This document shows, piece after piece, positions 34,371 to 46,300 of a stretch of 64,000 bases of DNA (positions are counted from its first letter, which is position 1; every line of letters starts with the position of its first letter). The translations under genes were made by a program, and so were the position numbers. Where the stretch lies: assembly GCA_008828725.1 (NCBI GenBank), contig MEHQ01002721.1, positions 1,318,061 to 1,382,060 of the forward strand, written 5' to 3'. This DNA comes from Saccharina japonica. Taxonomy: Eukaryota; Sar; Phaeophyceae; Laminariales; Laminariaceae. Below the pieces are notes generated by a model. It saw only the letters and a program-made list of their open reading frames with translations, did not search any database and was not told where the DNA came from.

Positions 34371-37300
34371 GGGGTATGGTTTCTCGCTGCTACTACGTAT
34401 CTTTAACATTATTAACACTGCCGCGTGCCAGATTTACACTACACTTACTTATTACAGTAACGGATCCAGACGGATCTACAAAAGAAGGTAGTAGGCATAC
34501 GAATGTATTGCGCGAAGGGCGATTAATGCTGTTGTGACTACAAACTCTACTGGTAGAAATGTACCTTGTATGACCTACTGTTGTAGTTCCAGCCGTTTTG
34601 GCAGGGAGTTGGTTGGTGTTCCAGGGAAATCCACGACGTGGTACGAGTTGCTCCTTTGATCGTGCCGTCGGTGAGCAGGCCAGTTGTGCTGGCTCTGCTG
34701 GTCTGCTGTTTGTTGGCAAGCAGGGTTGAGTTGCACTCCACTCGCCTCTTTTTGCATATGTCCAGATAGTCGCCCCTCTCGCGTCAGTCCCTGGTGTCGT
34801 CGCCGCATCCCTGTACGTGCAGTTGATATTATGGCAGTGATGCCTGTAAAAAACGATGGCGTTTAAGGGACAAGCGCTGTCAGCATAGCCGGTGGCGACG
34901 GTTGCCGTCATGCGGTGTACATATGGGCGAGGAAGCGTTGTCCGTGGATAGAACGAAGGGATTGGCATCCCAGGAGGGCACCGATTATCATGGTGTTCAG
35001 CCTGATTGTGTAAACGCTGCAACATTCATGCCACATAAATTCCAAGTAATGTTTCCTCCAAAAGTGGGTACGCTTGTTTGCAATCACAATTTTTCCACAA
35101 GTAGCGGCAGTTGTATCGCCCGCAGTATGCTACAGTAGTATACTCGTAGTCAGATAATGCGTTTTATTGTGGAAGAAAAAGGTATTTTTTGGTCAAGCCA
35201 TCGAGGCCGCTGGCTTCACGTCCTCTACACTTACGTGTAAACATGCCATAACCGTACCTGGCAAACTTTGAAACGCGCTGAGGCCCAGCAGCACGAACAG
35301 CAACCGTGGTAGATGGAGTGAGTGGCAGGCGTGTCTCGAGCGGAAGAGGGTAGGTGACGTGTCGACCGCGTGGTGTGCGAAGGTGGGGCACGAAAGGCTC
35401 CGTCGTCAGGCGTATTATTTAATAGCTAATATTGCTAGCGACGCAGTACACCCCTCAGTGCAGGAGCGACGCGACGATCGCGACATGAACTGGTACAACA
35501 GCAGTACATACGTGGTGGCCAATGGACGCATGTTTCGCGTCGCCTTGCATCGTTGCCGTGGGTGCTCCATACGAGTACTCGTGCAGTAAAAGCAGATCAG
35601 AGCGGTGCGGCGTGGGATCAGTATTCTTGATGGACCCTGACGGTGGCTAAGGTCAGTTCGAAAGGCTTGGGTTCGGGTGTGATGGGTCCGGTTGGGACTA
35701 GAGTGCCAAGTGGGAGCTGGGGAAAAAATAGAAATTAATTACAGGTAGAAGTTACGGACGCTTGGCGTTTCTCTCACCGACAGTACGTAGGCGCGCTGTA
35801 CGTCCGGACTCCCGGGCCGATCTTTGGATCTCAACGATCTTGGTTTTGAGGAGAACCACAGTAGTACCCCATCTCTACCGGTCACGGGTCGTGCACCAAC
35901 AAATACGACTCCCAAAGTCCCTTGCTCTTCTCGGTAGCTTATCCAAGATTTTACCGTTGCCACGTACTGCAACCCTGTTGACACTTCTGTACAGCACAGG
36001 ACCCCTTTGCAGAAAACGAGCAATGAGAAAGGCAGGCTTAACGACCAGTTCGGTTATATTGAAGTACTCTGGTACGTGTTTTTTCTCTGCTTTTTTCAAA
36101 CCGAAAAAAGTATGATAACCTGTCACCTCTCTCGGGACATTGGTGCGCCCGCAGCCACGAGAAACAAACGGCCTCGCCTCGCTGCTGGTACTGACATCAC
36201 GGCGCGAGGTTATGCACTCGCGCTCTGTCCCGCTCTCCACATCTGGGTTCGGCTCGTCGCCGCCGCGCCAGGGCAGTAGAACCTCAACGCTGCCATGGCT
36301 CGGAACGAAACGCATTTTGTTATTAGTCTGGTGGTGGCCCGTCATCGACGACGAGGAGAGAAGATTGTCCAAAGGGTCCGGGTAATGATATTTCTCCTCC
36401 AGCTGCTGTATGTTATTTCCATGTAGAAGATCTGGATCTTGCCAGTAAGTGCGAAGAGGTCACGCTTGCCGGCGATGTTGATGCGCTGCTGAATGCCCGT
36501 CTCGTGTCTCGTGCCTATCTGAGTACTCTGCATGAGCCTTCTTACGAGCCGCTCGCGCGTACGTAGCCCCCGTACGCTTCCGTTTGGGGTCCAAGTCAAG
36601 ACACATCGATAATATGGCATATCAAGGTAAGTAAGACAATCCTGTTTAGTTTTTGTTGCTGTGTCATCCTCACCGCGAGACGTTCGGATACCGGGCTCCA
36701 TCGGCGAAAACTGCATTTTTTTTTGTCTTGTGAAAATCAAAGCAGTCTACGACGTATCTTGCATGTATCTTGAGACGCCTTGCCATCTCGCTTGGTACGT
36801 ATCCTGGAACAACAAGTCGTAGGATATCTGCCTGTCTGTCAACACGGTATATCGCGACCCGGAGCGTTTCAGTCCCGCCTTGTCCGCGACACGACACACG
36901 CCACGACACACGCCACGACACGTGTCAAGGTACTTTCCGCGGCGCATGCCGTGGCAGTTGCCTTGGCGCTGGCCGTGGCATGTCGCGGCGAGTGCCGCGG
37001 CCACTGCCACGGGAAGAACCGTGGCGCAATCTGCGACGGCGCCAACGTATCGCGGTATCTCGCGACATGCCGCGAAATGTTGCGGCACGGTTCTCGACAT
37101 GCCGCGAAATGTCGCGGCACTGTTCGTGACATACCGCGACACGTACCGCGGACAAGGCCACGAAAAAGTCAAATCATGTAGACCCGTGCAACCAGTGGAA
37201 CACTGGGTCTCATGTCGCGCCGAGTCGGACCATCGCCGACGTCGCCGTTCTTCTCTAGTAGAGAGAGGGCCATATAAAAGAAAAAGCAGGCGCTGATTAC

Positions 37301-38021
37301 AGTAGGGGATTTTACCAACCGCAGAGGATATTGTCGGTAATACGAGGGAGAGTTTAGCTCAAATAATGTACTCCTCGTTTATGCAGGATAAACTACTGAG
37401 CTACCCAGTCAGCGCTGACTGATTAGCTCAGAAGCATACCCTTTCTAAATCGAACATTCGCGTGCTGGGCGTTGCCGACAATCTCGAAGCGGTCTCCGAG
37501 CTACGCTCTGAGCATTGCTGCTGCCGGCTTGAAATTTTCAAATTAAATACTCCAGCTTAACCTTCAGCCCCCAGGCACCCTTTGGACGGGCGGGACGTAC
37601 AGTAAATGTGTTGAATCATGTTGCAACTAACTTTGCGAACTGCACAACTCAATCTGTGCCCGTTGCATCCGTTGCTTTGTCAGCAGCATACGGTTCGCCA
37701 CTGTCTGTTTTGGGCTTCTTTGGTATTTTCTCGTTGGCCTAAGGATTCACCTTTCTGTTCTGCCAACGACTGGTTTTTATTATTTTAGCATAAAATTGGC
37801 AAGTTTTTTCGTTCTTGCCATTTTCACTGTTTCGCTGTTTCGTCAATATCGCGACGAAAACCAAAATATCGAGCGCTCTCTGTTCTATCTACCCCTCTCT
37901 CTCGTAAAAGTCGTTTTGTTGGCGTGGCTGTGGTGACATCGGGTTCGTCGTCGTTGAGAAGGGATGGATGCCATTGCCTTTCAAATCACAATTCAAGGTG
38001 GCAACCAAACAAAGCGATCTT
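34371..38021. other. Unassigned spacer
   Basis: Long open frames occur on the - strand (34393-35025, 210 codons; 35875-36372, 165 codons) but neither has a recognised motif or clear splice sites. The CCGCGACATG palindrome block (36880-37170) is the main structured feature. From 37300 to 38020 I see nothing. Confidence 0.45.
36880..37170. repeat. Second CCGCGACATG palindrome block
   Basis: Repeated CCACGACACACG, GCCGCGAAATGTCGCGGCA and similar words form a nested inverted-repeat region related to 29423-29705. Confidence 0.7.
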
Positions 38022-38106
38022 AACCCATTCAGAACTGATAAATGTATCCCTCACTAATTCCAAGTAGTTTGTCGCCATATACGCGGGACCAGTTCATAAG
38101 GATTAA
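38022..38106. mobile_element. piggyBac-like MITE, independent copy
   Basis: TTAACCCATTCAGAACT at the left and CCAGTTCATAAGGATTAA at the right, with CAAGTAGTTTGTCGCC inside, identify it as the family at 3121-3212. It is outside the large duplication and clearly diverged, so it is an independent insertion. Confidence 0.7.
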
Positions 38107-38972
38107 CTCCAGATTTAAAGGTGGCATTCCCCCTATTTGTCGGGTCCATCTGTTCTCTTGAATGCTCTCCACAATAGTTCCATCGGGTGCCGAGCCGTGA
38201 TATTTTGCATCGTGCTCTTTTGGGAGATGTTGACAAGCTGGGTGCATCGACGACCATTGAACACAGGCAAGGCGAACTCCGTGGTCGAGGCCATCATACA
38301 AGCTACTATAATAGTAAGATTGAACAGCACCACGTACTGTATCATACAACGAGTAGTACTGGACGTGCATCCAGTTATGTTGCTGTGTACTACAGCATAG
38401 CTCCCGTCAAAAAGTGCTGCATTCCCACGACGTGTTATTATTCACCAATCATAAAACTACGGGCACGAAATGCCTTTCTCTGGCCCCAAATGTTTGCCGT
38501 GGATGACCGAGTGTTACTGCTGGGGCCCCCTTTAAGTTGTCGACATCGGACGCGTGCGACGGTGGGGGTAGCACTAAAAAAATCAGAGGTTTTCCACTTG
38601 AGGAGAGCTCTAGTCTACACCTGACCCAACAACCGACTTTGAGAAAAAACAAGGCTACAATCCCAATGCACAATCTCAGGGGGCAGGTACCTAACGAAAA
38701 CTATTGCAAAATACACATCGGATGATCCAAAGACACTGCGTAGCTCCTGAATCGAGTAGCCCCGTTACCGGGAAAAACTTGGGCTCAAAGGTGCAACCGT
38801 AGCACGGCTCTTCAGTCTATTTTGTCGCGTGTTAGCTCACTGGGTCCAGAAACCAACATCGCAGGCACAACAACCAGCAGGCTGGGATAATGCCCGCCAT
38901 TCACGGCGCAAATATGCTGCGTGTAGCAGCCGGAATGCACCATGTACTAAACCTACGTACCCTCCGTCTCCT

Positions 38973-40697
38973 TCAAAACCGCTTCCGTTTGACCGGCTTC
39001 GGAACTAGAGTTTCGTCCCCCCCCTCCTGCTTCTTCGTCGCGCCCATACTACCACCACGTTTACTTCTCTTCTTATGTGCGGTGGTAGTAGTACCGTTGG
39101 CACTAACAGGCCCATCCTTATGGCTCTCGTCATCGCATCGACCGTCCTCAATACCAGTCAGACCTCGGTCCCCCTCCGCTCCTACCGCTTCGTTGCGAGG
39201 TTTCTTCTTCTTTCTCCGCTTCCCCCCTGCTCTCCACCTGCCACCATCCCCGCCATTGCCGCGTTCCGCCGTGTTCCCACTGGACTCCTCTGCCTTCATC
39301 GCGACCGGGTCTTCGCCCGCGGGAACATCCGCCTTCTCGTCTCGGAGGCGTTTTTTCTCGATTTTCGTGGTCGGACTGGCTACTGCTGGCGTTTCTTCTC
39401 CAACGACACCCGCTTCAGGAGTCGGCGCATCCGCCTCCGCCTTCGCCTGTGCCGTACTATCCCCGACCGGCGGGCAGCCTTCCCCGGCAACATCGGCAAG
39501 AGAGGACCCACCACCACTTCTTTTCTTTCGCTTTTTCTTCGGCTTCTTTTTCTTGCTGCTACCTCCCTGAAGGGCGCCACCGTCACGGCCTTCGTCGGCA
39601 CCCACATCCACGGTGACCCCGCCTCCACCGCTATTACCGGGGCCGGTGGTACCACCGCTGTCTCCCCCTCGATGCTGGTCGACCTCAAAAAGTGACCTCA
39701 ACGCGCGCGTCATGCGGCGTACGGCCCTGGGCTTAGGGTACGCCGTAACCTCGCCCACCGCCCACGCGAACACGCTTTCGGGGCCCTTCCACCCGTACCC
39801 CTCCGAGGTGGGCGAAACAAGGTGGCGGGATTCATCCGCCGCCCAGGCGTCTCGACTACTGTATGCCTCCGAGCTACTAAATGTCACGCGCCCAACCACA
39901 GACAATTCAGAGCATAACGCCTCCACCGTATCTCCGAGAGAAGACACCCCGTCCTCCCCGGGTTTCGACTCCATCACTTCGATCGATCGGCCCACCAGCC
40001 CTGCGGGTAGCGGGTAAGACCGAGTCTCCACCGTTTTGTCCCCGTCAAGGAGGCGCCTCGCCCACGGCGCTTGCATCTCCAGCGCGAACCGTCCACTTTC
40101 CCAGGGAGTCTCCGCCACCGCTGAAGCGACTTTGTCGTGGCCATCCGACGCAACAGGCGTGACGACGTCACCACCTGTTTCGGTGTGGTGCGTGTTGGTG
40201 CCAATGCCACGATCGTTGTTGTTGCGGCTACCATCCTCCGCCGTCGCACAGTCTCCTGGCCTCTTCTCGATCCGCTCTTCGCCATTGTCCACACCTTTGA
40301 CTTCACCTTTTGCGATCGAGTCGCAACTAGGGTCACCGTGCTGGCCGCTGGCATTGTCGGCAGCAGACGCCACCACGCCAGCCACAGTGGATGATGCCGC
40401 ATTGTCGCCCGCGCAACCCGCCACTGACCCGTCTCCCGCTTCAGCCACCGCCGCTGTTTCTTGCGTCCCTACTTCCGCCGCAGCAGCATCAGCCACACCC
40501 GAAGCCGCTGCCAGCGAAGCAATCCCGCCCCCTCTTATTCCTTCCTCTCCGGAGAATATTTTTCCCCACTCGAGTACGGCACAGGCGAGTGAGCCAAGAG
40601 CATCGGGGGTGTTCGGGAGCGGCGACACAGTGTCCGCAGATTCGGAGAAGAGAGGGCACGGCATCGGTCGTGCGCCATCCGGCAGTCGGTCGTACAC
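38973..40697 (-). CDS. ASCH gene 3' exon
   Basis: A 1725 bp exon opens after the acceptor CTGTATTTTCCAG and runs to a stop. It contains the ASCH domain plus disordered, Glu/Gly/Ala-rich and lysine-rich regions, ending PKPVKRKRF. Confidence 0.85.
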   Translation of the reverse strand: MYDRLPDGARPMPCPLFSESADTVSPLPNTPDALGSLACAVLEWGKIFSGEEGIRGGGIASLAAASGVADAAAAEVGTQETAAVAEAGDGSVAGCAGDNAASSTVAGVVASAADNASGQHGDPSCDSIAKGEVKGVDNGEERIEKRPGDCATAEDGSRNNNDRGIGTNTHHTETGGDVVTPVASDGHDKVASAVAETPWESGRFALEMQAPWARRLLDGDKTVETRSYPLPAGLVGRSIEVMESKPGEDGVSSLGDTVEALCSELSVVGRVTFSSSEAYSSRDAWAADESRHLVSPTSEGYGWKGPESVFAWAVGEVTAYPKPRAVRRMTRALRSLFEVDQHRGGDSGGTTGPGNSGGGGVTVDVGADEGRDGGALQGGSSKKKKPKKKRKKRSGGGSSLADVAGEGCPPVGDSTAQAKAEADAPTPEAGVVGEETPAVASPTTKIEKKRLRDEKADVPAGEDPVAMKAEESSGNTAERGNGGDGGRWRAGGKRRKKKKPRNEAVGAEGDRGLTGIEDGRCDDESHKDGPVSANGTTTTAHKKRSKRGGSMGATKKQEGGDETLVPKPVKRKRF

Positions 40698-42258
40698 CTG
40701 GAAAATACAGGAGAGCGGGTGGTGCAAAAACAAATCATGTACGATGTTCAGGTTATATATAACCCAAGCGACGGCGTGGGGGGGGGGGGGTGATAGACAA
40801 AGAAGCTTTGGTCCGATGACTTGGACGCGAAGGTATTGCTGACGCTAAGCATGGAGGTGTGATAGGGTGTACAACGGCCGTGTTCCCTCGCATACACTAT
40901 CGTGCCGTCGGCCACGTCTGATTATTGCTGCAAACACGAATGCGGCTAGAAGCATGCTAGGCGCCTACAGTAGCACCATTAAAGAGAGGGTTGTCCTATC
41001 CATCGTCGGTGCAACTGCCGCCGCTTGGGCCGTTTTCTGTAAAGGTGATATGACGAACCGAACACGGCAAGCAGGGCGACGGATCGATACGCCCACCATA
41101 GCCGTCATATTCGTCTCCGCGCTGCTTCCTTTACCCTGGCCGCACCCGTGCTTCCCCATGGGTCAGCCCATACCTCTGTTGGAAATTTCACCACTCATTT
41201 AAGCCCTTGCGCTCTTTCGGTTGTCGGCATGCACCGATCAATCGATCTATCGATGGGCACATGGTGAACGGCGAAACGTCAATCTAGAGCCATTGAAGGT
41301 TTGCGAGTTCAACATCTGCGGCGCCAACCACGGCATGAAATGGGAAAATGGATCCCACCCCTGCCCCGTTTCGTTTAAAAAGTTGCAGGCAAGTGGTGCA
41401 CTATTAATACCATTTCGTCAAGAGCCTGCGAAACCGAGAGTTGAGATAGCTAGGGATCAACGGGAAAACGACCAGCCACAACAATGAAAACGAGGCACAA
41501 TTTCGTGCCTTTTCCTCTCGCCCCGAATGTTACGGCTACCCGCAAACTAGCGTACAGCAAACTGACCTTCGCATTGCCGCAAAGCTACGACAGTAGCAAC
41601 AGAAGCAACAACCACCCTAAATTTCTCGAGACGGTCGTCGGATGTGTCCACCTCACTCCTCCGCAACGCGGCCAACCGAAGCATAGATAACACACCCTAT
41701 GCACTTTGGTGACTGCACACATTTTGATACCTCGGTCCGGTGCCCTGCCGCCCCGCCACCTCTGCGCCGCAAAGAGCTTAAGGAACTCCGGCAGCCATGA
41801 GGGGGCAGACGGGGCGCAGCGTTCCAAGACAACAGGCGCAGTGTCGCGTCTCATTTTCCAAGTACCCTTCAACGCCACCACCAACGCCAACGCGCTACCC
41901 TCACCACCACCCACGGAGGCATCAGCATCTGCTGCTTCGAACCGGTGTCACCCACCCGCGCCCTCCCTCCCGTAACACGGGCGCCTCAATTTACGCCGCA
42001 CACTCACCGCGTCAAAATCTCGCTCCTGCCACATCCTACGTTTCTCGGAACGGTCTCGCAACGCCTCCGCAATCGCCTCGAACGCCGCCCGACCGCCCAG
42101 GGACTCGACGGCCTGTCTCTGCTTGGCTCGCTTCTTCCGGGCCTTCTCGTCGCGCCTGGCTGCTTTGGGGTCGGGGCTAACCGCTGCTGTCGCCTCGTCG
42201 CCGACGGCGACGTTGCCGCTCTTCCTCCTCTCGCCCTCCTCCTCTGAACCTGGCGGGC
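38973..42258 (-). CDS. ASCH-domain (PUA-like) protein with lysine-rich tail, 5' end not found
   Basis: Two exons are clear: 42258-42008 (phase 1 in, 0 out) and 40697-38973 (phase 0 in, stop at 38973). The first gives a charged helix (PKAARRDEKARKKRAKQRQ, then EAIAEALRDRSEKRRMWQER). The second begins VYDRLPDGARPMPCP, passes an Ala/Gly-rich linker and reaches an ASCH domain about 203-322 residues into the exon: FALEMQAPWARRLLDGDKTV with the family signature G-x-K-x-x-E-x-R, and VFAWAVGEVTAYPKP at its end. ASCH domains resemble PUA and YTH/EVE folds and are predicted to bind RNA. The tail has KKKKPKKKRKKR and RKKKKPR, probable nuclear/nucleolar signals. Another protein-like - strand block at about 41930-41712 ends at a GTATCA donor, but its phase (1-1) does not fit between these exons. 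The start codon must lie upstream of 42258. Confidence 0.78.
42008..42258 (-). CDS. ASCH gene internal exon
   Basis: Acceptor TTGTTCACAG, donor GACGCG/GTGAGT. It encodes 83 codons, mainly a charged alpha helix. Assignment to the ASCH gene rests on strand, proximity and phase agreement. Confidence 0.65.
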
Positions 42259-42579
42259 CTGTGAACAATGGCACACGTTGGACAGATTACGACCTAGATC
42301 ATCTGGATCCTGACCTGCCGTTATACTATGTTGTGCAGGGTCTGTGTACGTAGTACGAATCCAACCCACGGAACACGTGTTTTTTCCTGCAGATAATACG
42401 ACTTGCACCGGGCAACATGAGCTAGACCATACAGATGAGGACTTCACCTGCCCTGAAATATCTAGATCAATGAGTGGGGATCGGTGGTTTGTCCGATGTG
42501 TGAAAAAATGGCGTTTCAGTGGTCGTCGCTTTCGTTGGGGGGCGCGTTTTTGGCTGAATCCCCGTGCTTTTTCTTGAAG

Positions 42580-42712
42580 AATTGAGACCCCGCTTGAAAA
42601 AGGAGGACACGAGGCGGAGCCGCGCATTCGCAGAAGCGTTCGGGGACTTATTCGGCGAGAACTAAATCGAAGAAATAACAAGCAATACGACGTAGTGGTA
42701 CAAAGCGCCTAG
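42580..42712 (+). CDS. Possible 3' terminal exon of an unknown + strand gene
   Basis: After the acceptor-like GCTTTTTCTTGAAG the frame reads IETPLEKGGHEAEPRIRRSV and on to a stop at 42710-42712. It looks protein-like but no partner exon was found upstream, and it lies between two convincing - strand genes. Confidence 0.25.
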
Positions 42713-43097
42713 GCAGGTGTGGGGGGGTGTGTGACCGCTTGGGGGTACATCTCAAGGCGGGGCTTCGATTGGTACGGTTTGGGGGGGGGTGACAGCTTGG
42801 GGGTACATCTCAAGGCGGGGCTTCGATTGGTGCGGTTTACGGGCCGCAGGACAGCAAGTGCCTGACCAAGCGTCCACTCAAGGCTCTTCGAGAAGGGCGG
42901 AAACCGTGGCAGTGGCAGTGGCAGTAGTCCGATCCGCACAAGCATCGCAGTTGGGATACCAGCATCTCTTTTGTCTCAGGGGCTTCTCGTCCCGGCGCCC
43001 TCAACATGGAGCGAAGCGTCAAACGGTGGCAGCGGGATCACCGCACAAGAACGACAGCTTCACCATCAGCAAAATATCAAAATCAACACCAGCGCCA

Positions 43098-43116
43098 ACA
43101 CAACACCACCACCACC

Positions 43117-43178
<62 letters not shown>

Positions 43179-43185
43179 CTACAAC
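43098..43185. repeat. CAC/AAC trinucleotide microsatellite
   Basis: About nine CAC/ACC units pass into more than fifteen AAC units just beyond the FTO stop codon. The poly-His/poly-Gln, poly-Pro/poly-Thr and poly-Asn frames on the + strand are consequences of this tract. Confidence 0.9.
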
Positions 43186-43207
43186 AACTACAACATTACC
43201 ATCGTTA

Positions 43208-43372
43208 TCAGCAACAACCACGGTCTGTACCTGCCGATTCCGCTGCCCCTTCCAGCGTCCTGACGACCACCTCGGTGCGCCGCTCCAAGAGCAACCAATA
43301 GGCCAATAATTGCCGCATCGGCCCATGCCACCACCGGTGCAGGTCATAGTGAGTGCGCCCCTGGGCATAAAA
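43208..43372 (-). CDS. FTO: FTO exon 8 with stop
   Basis: Acceptor GTATTGTTTCCCAG. FYAQGRTHYDLHRWWHGPMR continues the C-terminal domain, ending TLEGAAESAGTDRGCC and TGA at 43210-43208. A possible donor (GGCAG/GTACAG at 43230) could lead to a further exon, not found with confidence. A trinucleotide repeat follows directly. Confidence 0.82.
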   Translation of the reverse strand, partial: FYAQGRTHYDLHRWWHGPMRQLLAYWLLLERRTEVVVRTLEGAAESAGTDRGCC

Positions 43373-46300
43373 CTGGGAAACAATACACGGTGTGTGATCA
43401 GCAAACGAAGGCGCTTCGAGACGATGGTGGGGGGGGGCGTGGACAAGTTCCCATCACGTACATATTCGTAGATATTTAATGCTACAATTGTTACTGTTGT
43501 TTAGTGGTGTTGATGTTGGTGTTGGTGTTGATTTTGTTTTCCATTACTTCTGCCGCTGCGTTGATGCGACGAACCATTATTATCTCATTGTCGTTGCGTA
43601 CGGTACAACCTGTCAGGCAACACAGTGTTTCGTTCGTTAGCTTTTCTGACTGATTCCTACACACCGTGAGATGCTGTTCACTCGTACACCACAAGCTGGA
43701 ATGCAACACCAAACTGTTGCAACTGCAGTACATGAGTGTCATGCCCCCCTCGGCTCCAATCCCGCCCCCTCTCACCTGCCGAATCCATTCAAACTCGAGT
43801 TCGCTCAGTGTAAGCTGTTCCGCCTTCCACTGCTTGAGCGTTCGCCTGTGGCCCTCCTTGAGCACAGTCTGACACCTATCATATCGTTGATGGTCGTAAT
43901 GCATATTTCGTTTCGTTTTTTCTTTTTGTTCCATTTCGTTCGTTCCGTTTCACTTTTTACCGTGGTTGACTTGGTTCCGGTTCAGTTTGTTCACACACCC
44001 TGACAACAATAGCCACAACACAACCCTTGTTTTTAAAACTGGCCCACGCAAGAGCATCAGACCAACCCGCTTCCACTGTTTTGCTTCCACGGTATTTGGC
44101 CGTGCACGGGTTACCAGTGCAAGCCCTGGCGGGCGAAGTGAAGATAAGGTGATGTGGTGCGATGTGGTGTGATGTGCGATGCTGAAGTACGACGTGAGGT
44201 GGCGTGGTGATAAATGGTGTGATGTGATGTGGTGTGATGTGAGGCGATGTGATGCGATGCGATGTAATACGCCCTGTGATGGTGACACAAACGATTAAAA
44301 CTTAACCGCGGCAGCTCGAAGCCTCTATCATAGCCGGCAGTTACGGCGGGCCAAGGATACATGAGCTTTCATGGAGCACCCAAATCCATCACCAACAAGA
44401 TTGCGGTAGAAAGCGCAAGTGGGTCGGCCGAAAACGCTGCGCGGATGAAAGATTCTTTGTACTTTGGCGATCACAGGTTTATGGTCGCAACATTGCAAGC
44501 GCTCGTGCTGTCGTCGGAGCGACGTTAAAACGCCCCTCCGCGGACCAGACAATTTTCGAGGAGAACATTGCGCTGCACCCGACCGTGCCGACGGCAACCA
44601 GCGGACAGTTTCCGGTGGCGCTTCTCGTGGCCTACCACCACCAGCATCCGTGCATATTGTGTTACGCGGACGCCTCTATACCCCCCCTCCCCCGAGCGAG
44701 GCTCCAACCCCGGACAAGCGCTGCCTCGCTTCAGCAGGCGGGGGGGATTACAATGCTTGTGTTCAACAGTTTCTTGCCTTCCAGAGATGTAGTCGAAGCT
44801 ATGCCCTTCCTTCTTCGCCACCCTGTGAGTGCTCGACCACCTGACAGGAAAGGTCCCGGCGCACAGTGGCAGAAGGCAAGGGTTATGGGATGATGTGGAT
44901 GATAGAATGCCGTGAGTCGCCCTCCAGACAGGTGGAACACGCAGCTGGTTCGTTCCATGAAGAGTACCACTAAGCCCTGTACAGCTCCACCGTCCATATT
45001 TCGTGGAAAACTACTTAAGAGACTACATGCTGGATAGTTTTGGCAGCAGTGGAGGGTCCAGGTTGTGGAGACGAAATGTCGCAGGCTATGATCCAGTGAG
45101 CACCCATGCGCACCGTTCGATTTAGTGTGGAGGGTCGAACGAAGGAAACCTGAAGTTGTTTGGAGCAGTATCGGACTCTGAATACATAATAATACGTACA
45201 TGGGGACAACTATTGAATAGAGCGGGTGCGGTTGACGTTGGGCATAGTATATAGTATTTTACATATATAGGGGAATCATGTACTCTGGTAGGAGGCGTCT
45301 ACGGCTATTCAGGGTGGGCTAATGATGTGGGGTGTCACGTCATACGTATACGTAGCTATAGATAAAGGACGAATGTTCCATACATACTATTCTCCCTTTC
45401 GAAACGCTTCTGGCAGGCGTTGCGGACAAGGAATTAGGTGGGGTCTATATGCGCTATTTGTAAATTCACCTGCTGTCACTTCTGTGACTCGACCCCCGAG
45501 ACATCCTGGATATAGGTACGTAACATTATGCAAGAAGGGTGTGATAACCAGCACTTATATCCCTGTGCTCCGCTGCCAGGAGAGCAATTTCACATTCAAG
45601 AGAAGGTACTCCATCGGTGTCGAGTGCGCCATAGCGAAAAGGAAAACTCACCGGTGAGACCGGCCGGCCAAGACCGCGTGCTGGTGGTGATGGTTGAATT
45701 CGTCCAGGAGAAAATAGGCAGATCGGGAGGGGAGGGCCACGGCGATGGCGGGGGCTCGGTCGTTGCTGAGCTGCTGCCGCCGAGAGTTTTGACAACATCA
45801 ATAAGGAGGAGGGATGGCCGGGGAGCGGGGGGGGGGGGGGGGGGGGCAGAGGGCGAGAGACGTTTGGGTGTGGTGTAGGTGCAAAGAAAAACGGGAAGGG
45901 CTCATAGAACAGTTTATGTTGCGTTGCGCTGCCTGTACTGCTGTACCAGATATTTAGGTAACGCTCTGGCACGCCGGCCATGGGCATGATTGAGGCGGTC
46001 GAGGGGTTTCGGGCGAGGTAGGAAAAACGGGAGCCCGGCCGCTTGGTTTTGACTTTTACGCGAAGACTTTCGTTCTATACACGGTCCAGTCCCCGTCCTG
46101 TAAACCACCATGCAAAATGATGAACGCTATAAGTCACGCACGTTTTCATACCTGAATCAAGGTTTTGCAATGAGGCAAAGGCATAGACCCAGGCAGAGAC
46201 GGAGACATCATTTCAAGTAGAGACAGGGACATCTATTAGAAGCAGAGGCAGCGAAAGAAGCAGAGACGTAAGACCCAGGTCCAGACGGCAGTGCTGCCAA

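Noticed and set aside
34393..35025. 210-codon - strand frame
   Set aside because: Length alone; no motif, no start context, low-complexity composition and unclear splice sites.
38890..40842. Several long + strand open frames rich in Pro/Ser/Ala
   Set aside because: They are antisense shadows of the GC-rich ASCH exon, which alone has a recognised domain and splice site.
41712..41930. Additional ASCH-gene exon with WLPEFLKLFAAQRW
   Set aside because: Protein-like and with a GTATCA donor, but its phases (1 in, 1 out) clash with both neighbouring exons, so it was not included in the gene.
42789..43301. + strand frame with poly-His then poly-Gln, transcription-factor-like
   Set aside because: It is antisense to the FTO terminal exon (43208-43372); the homopolymer residues come from the CAC/AAC microsatellite.
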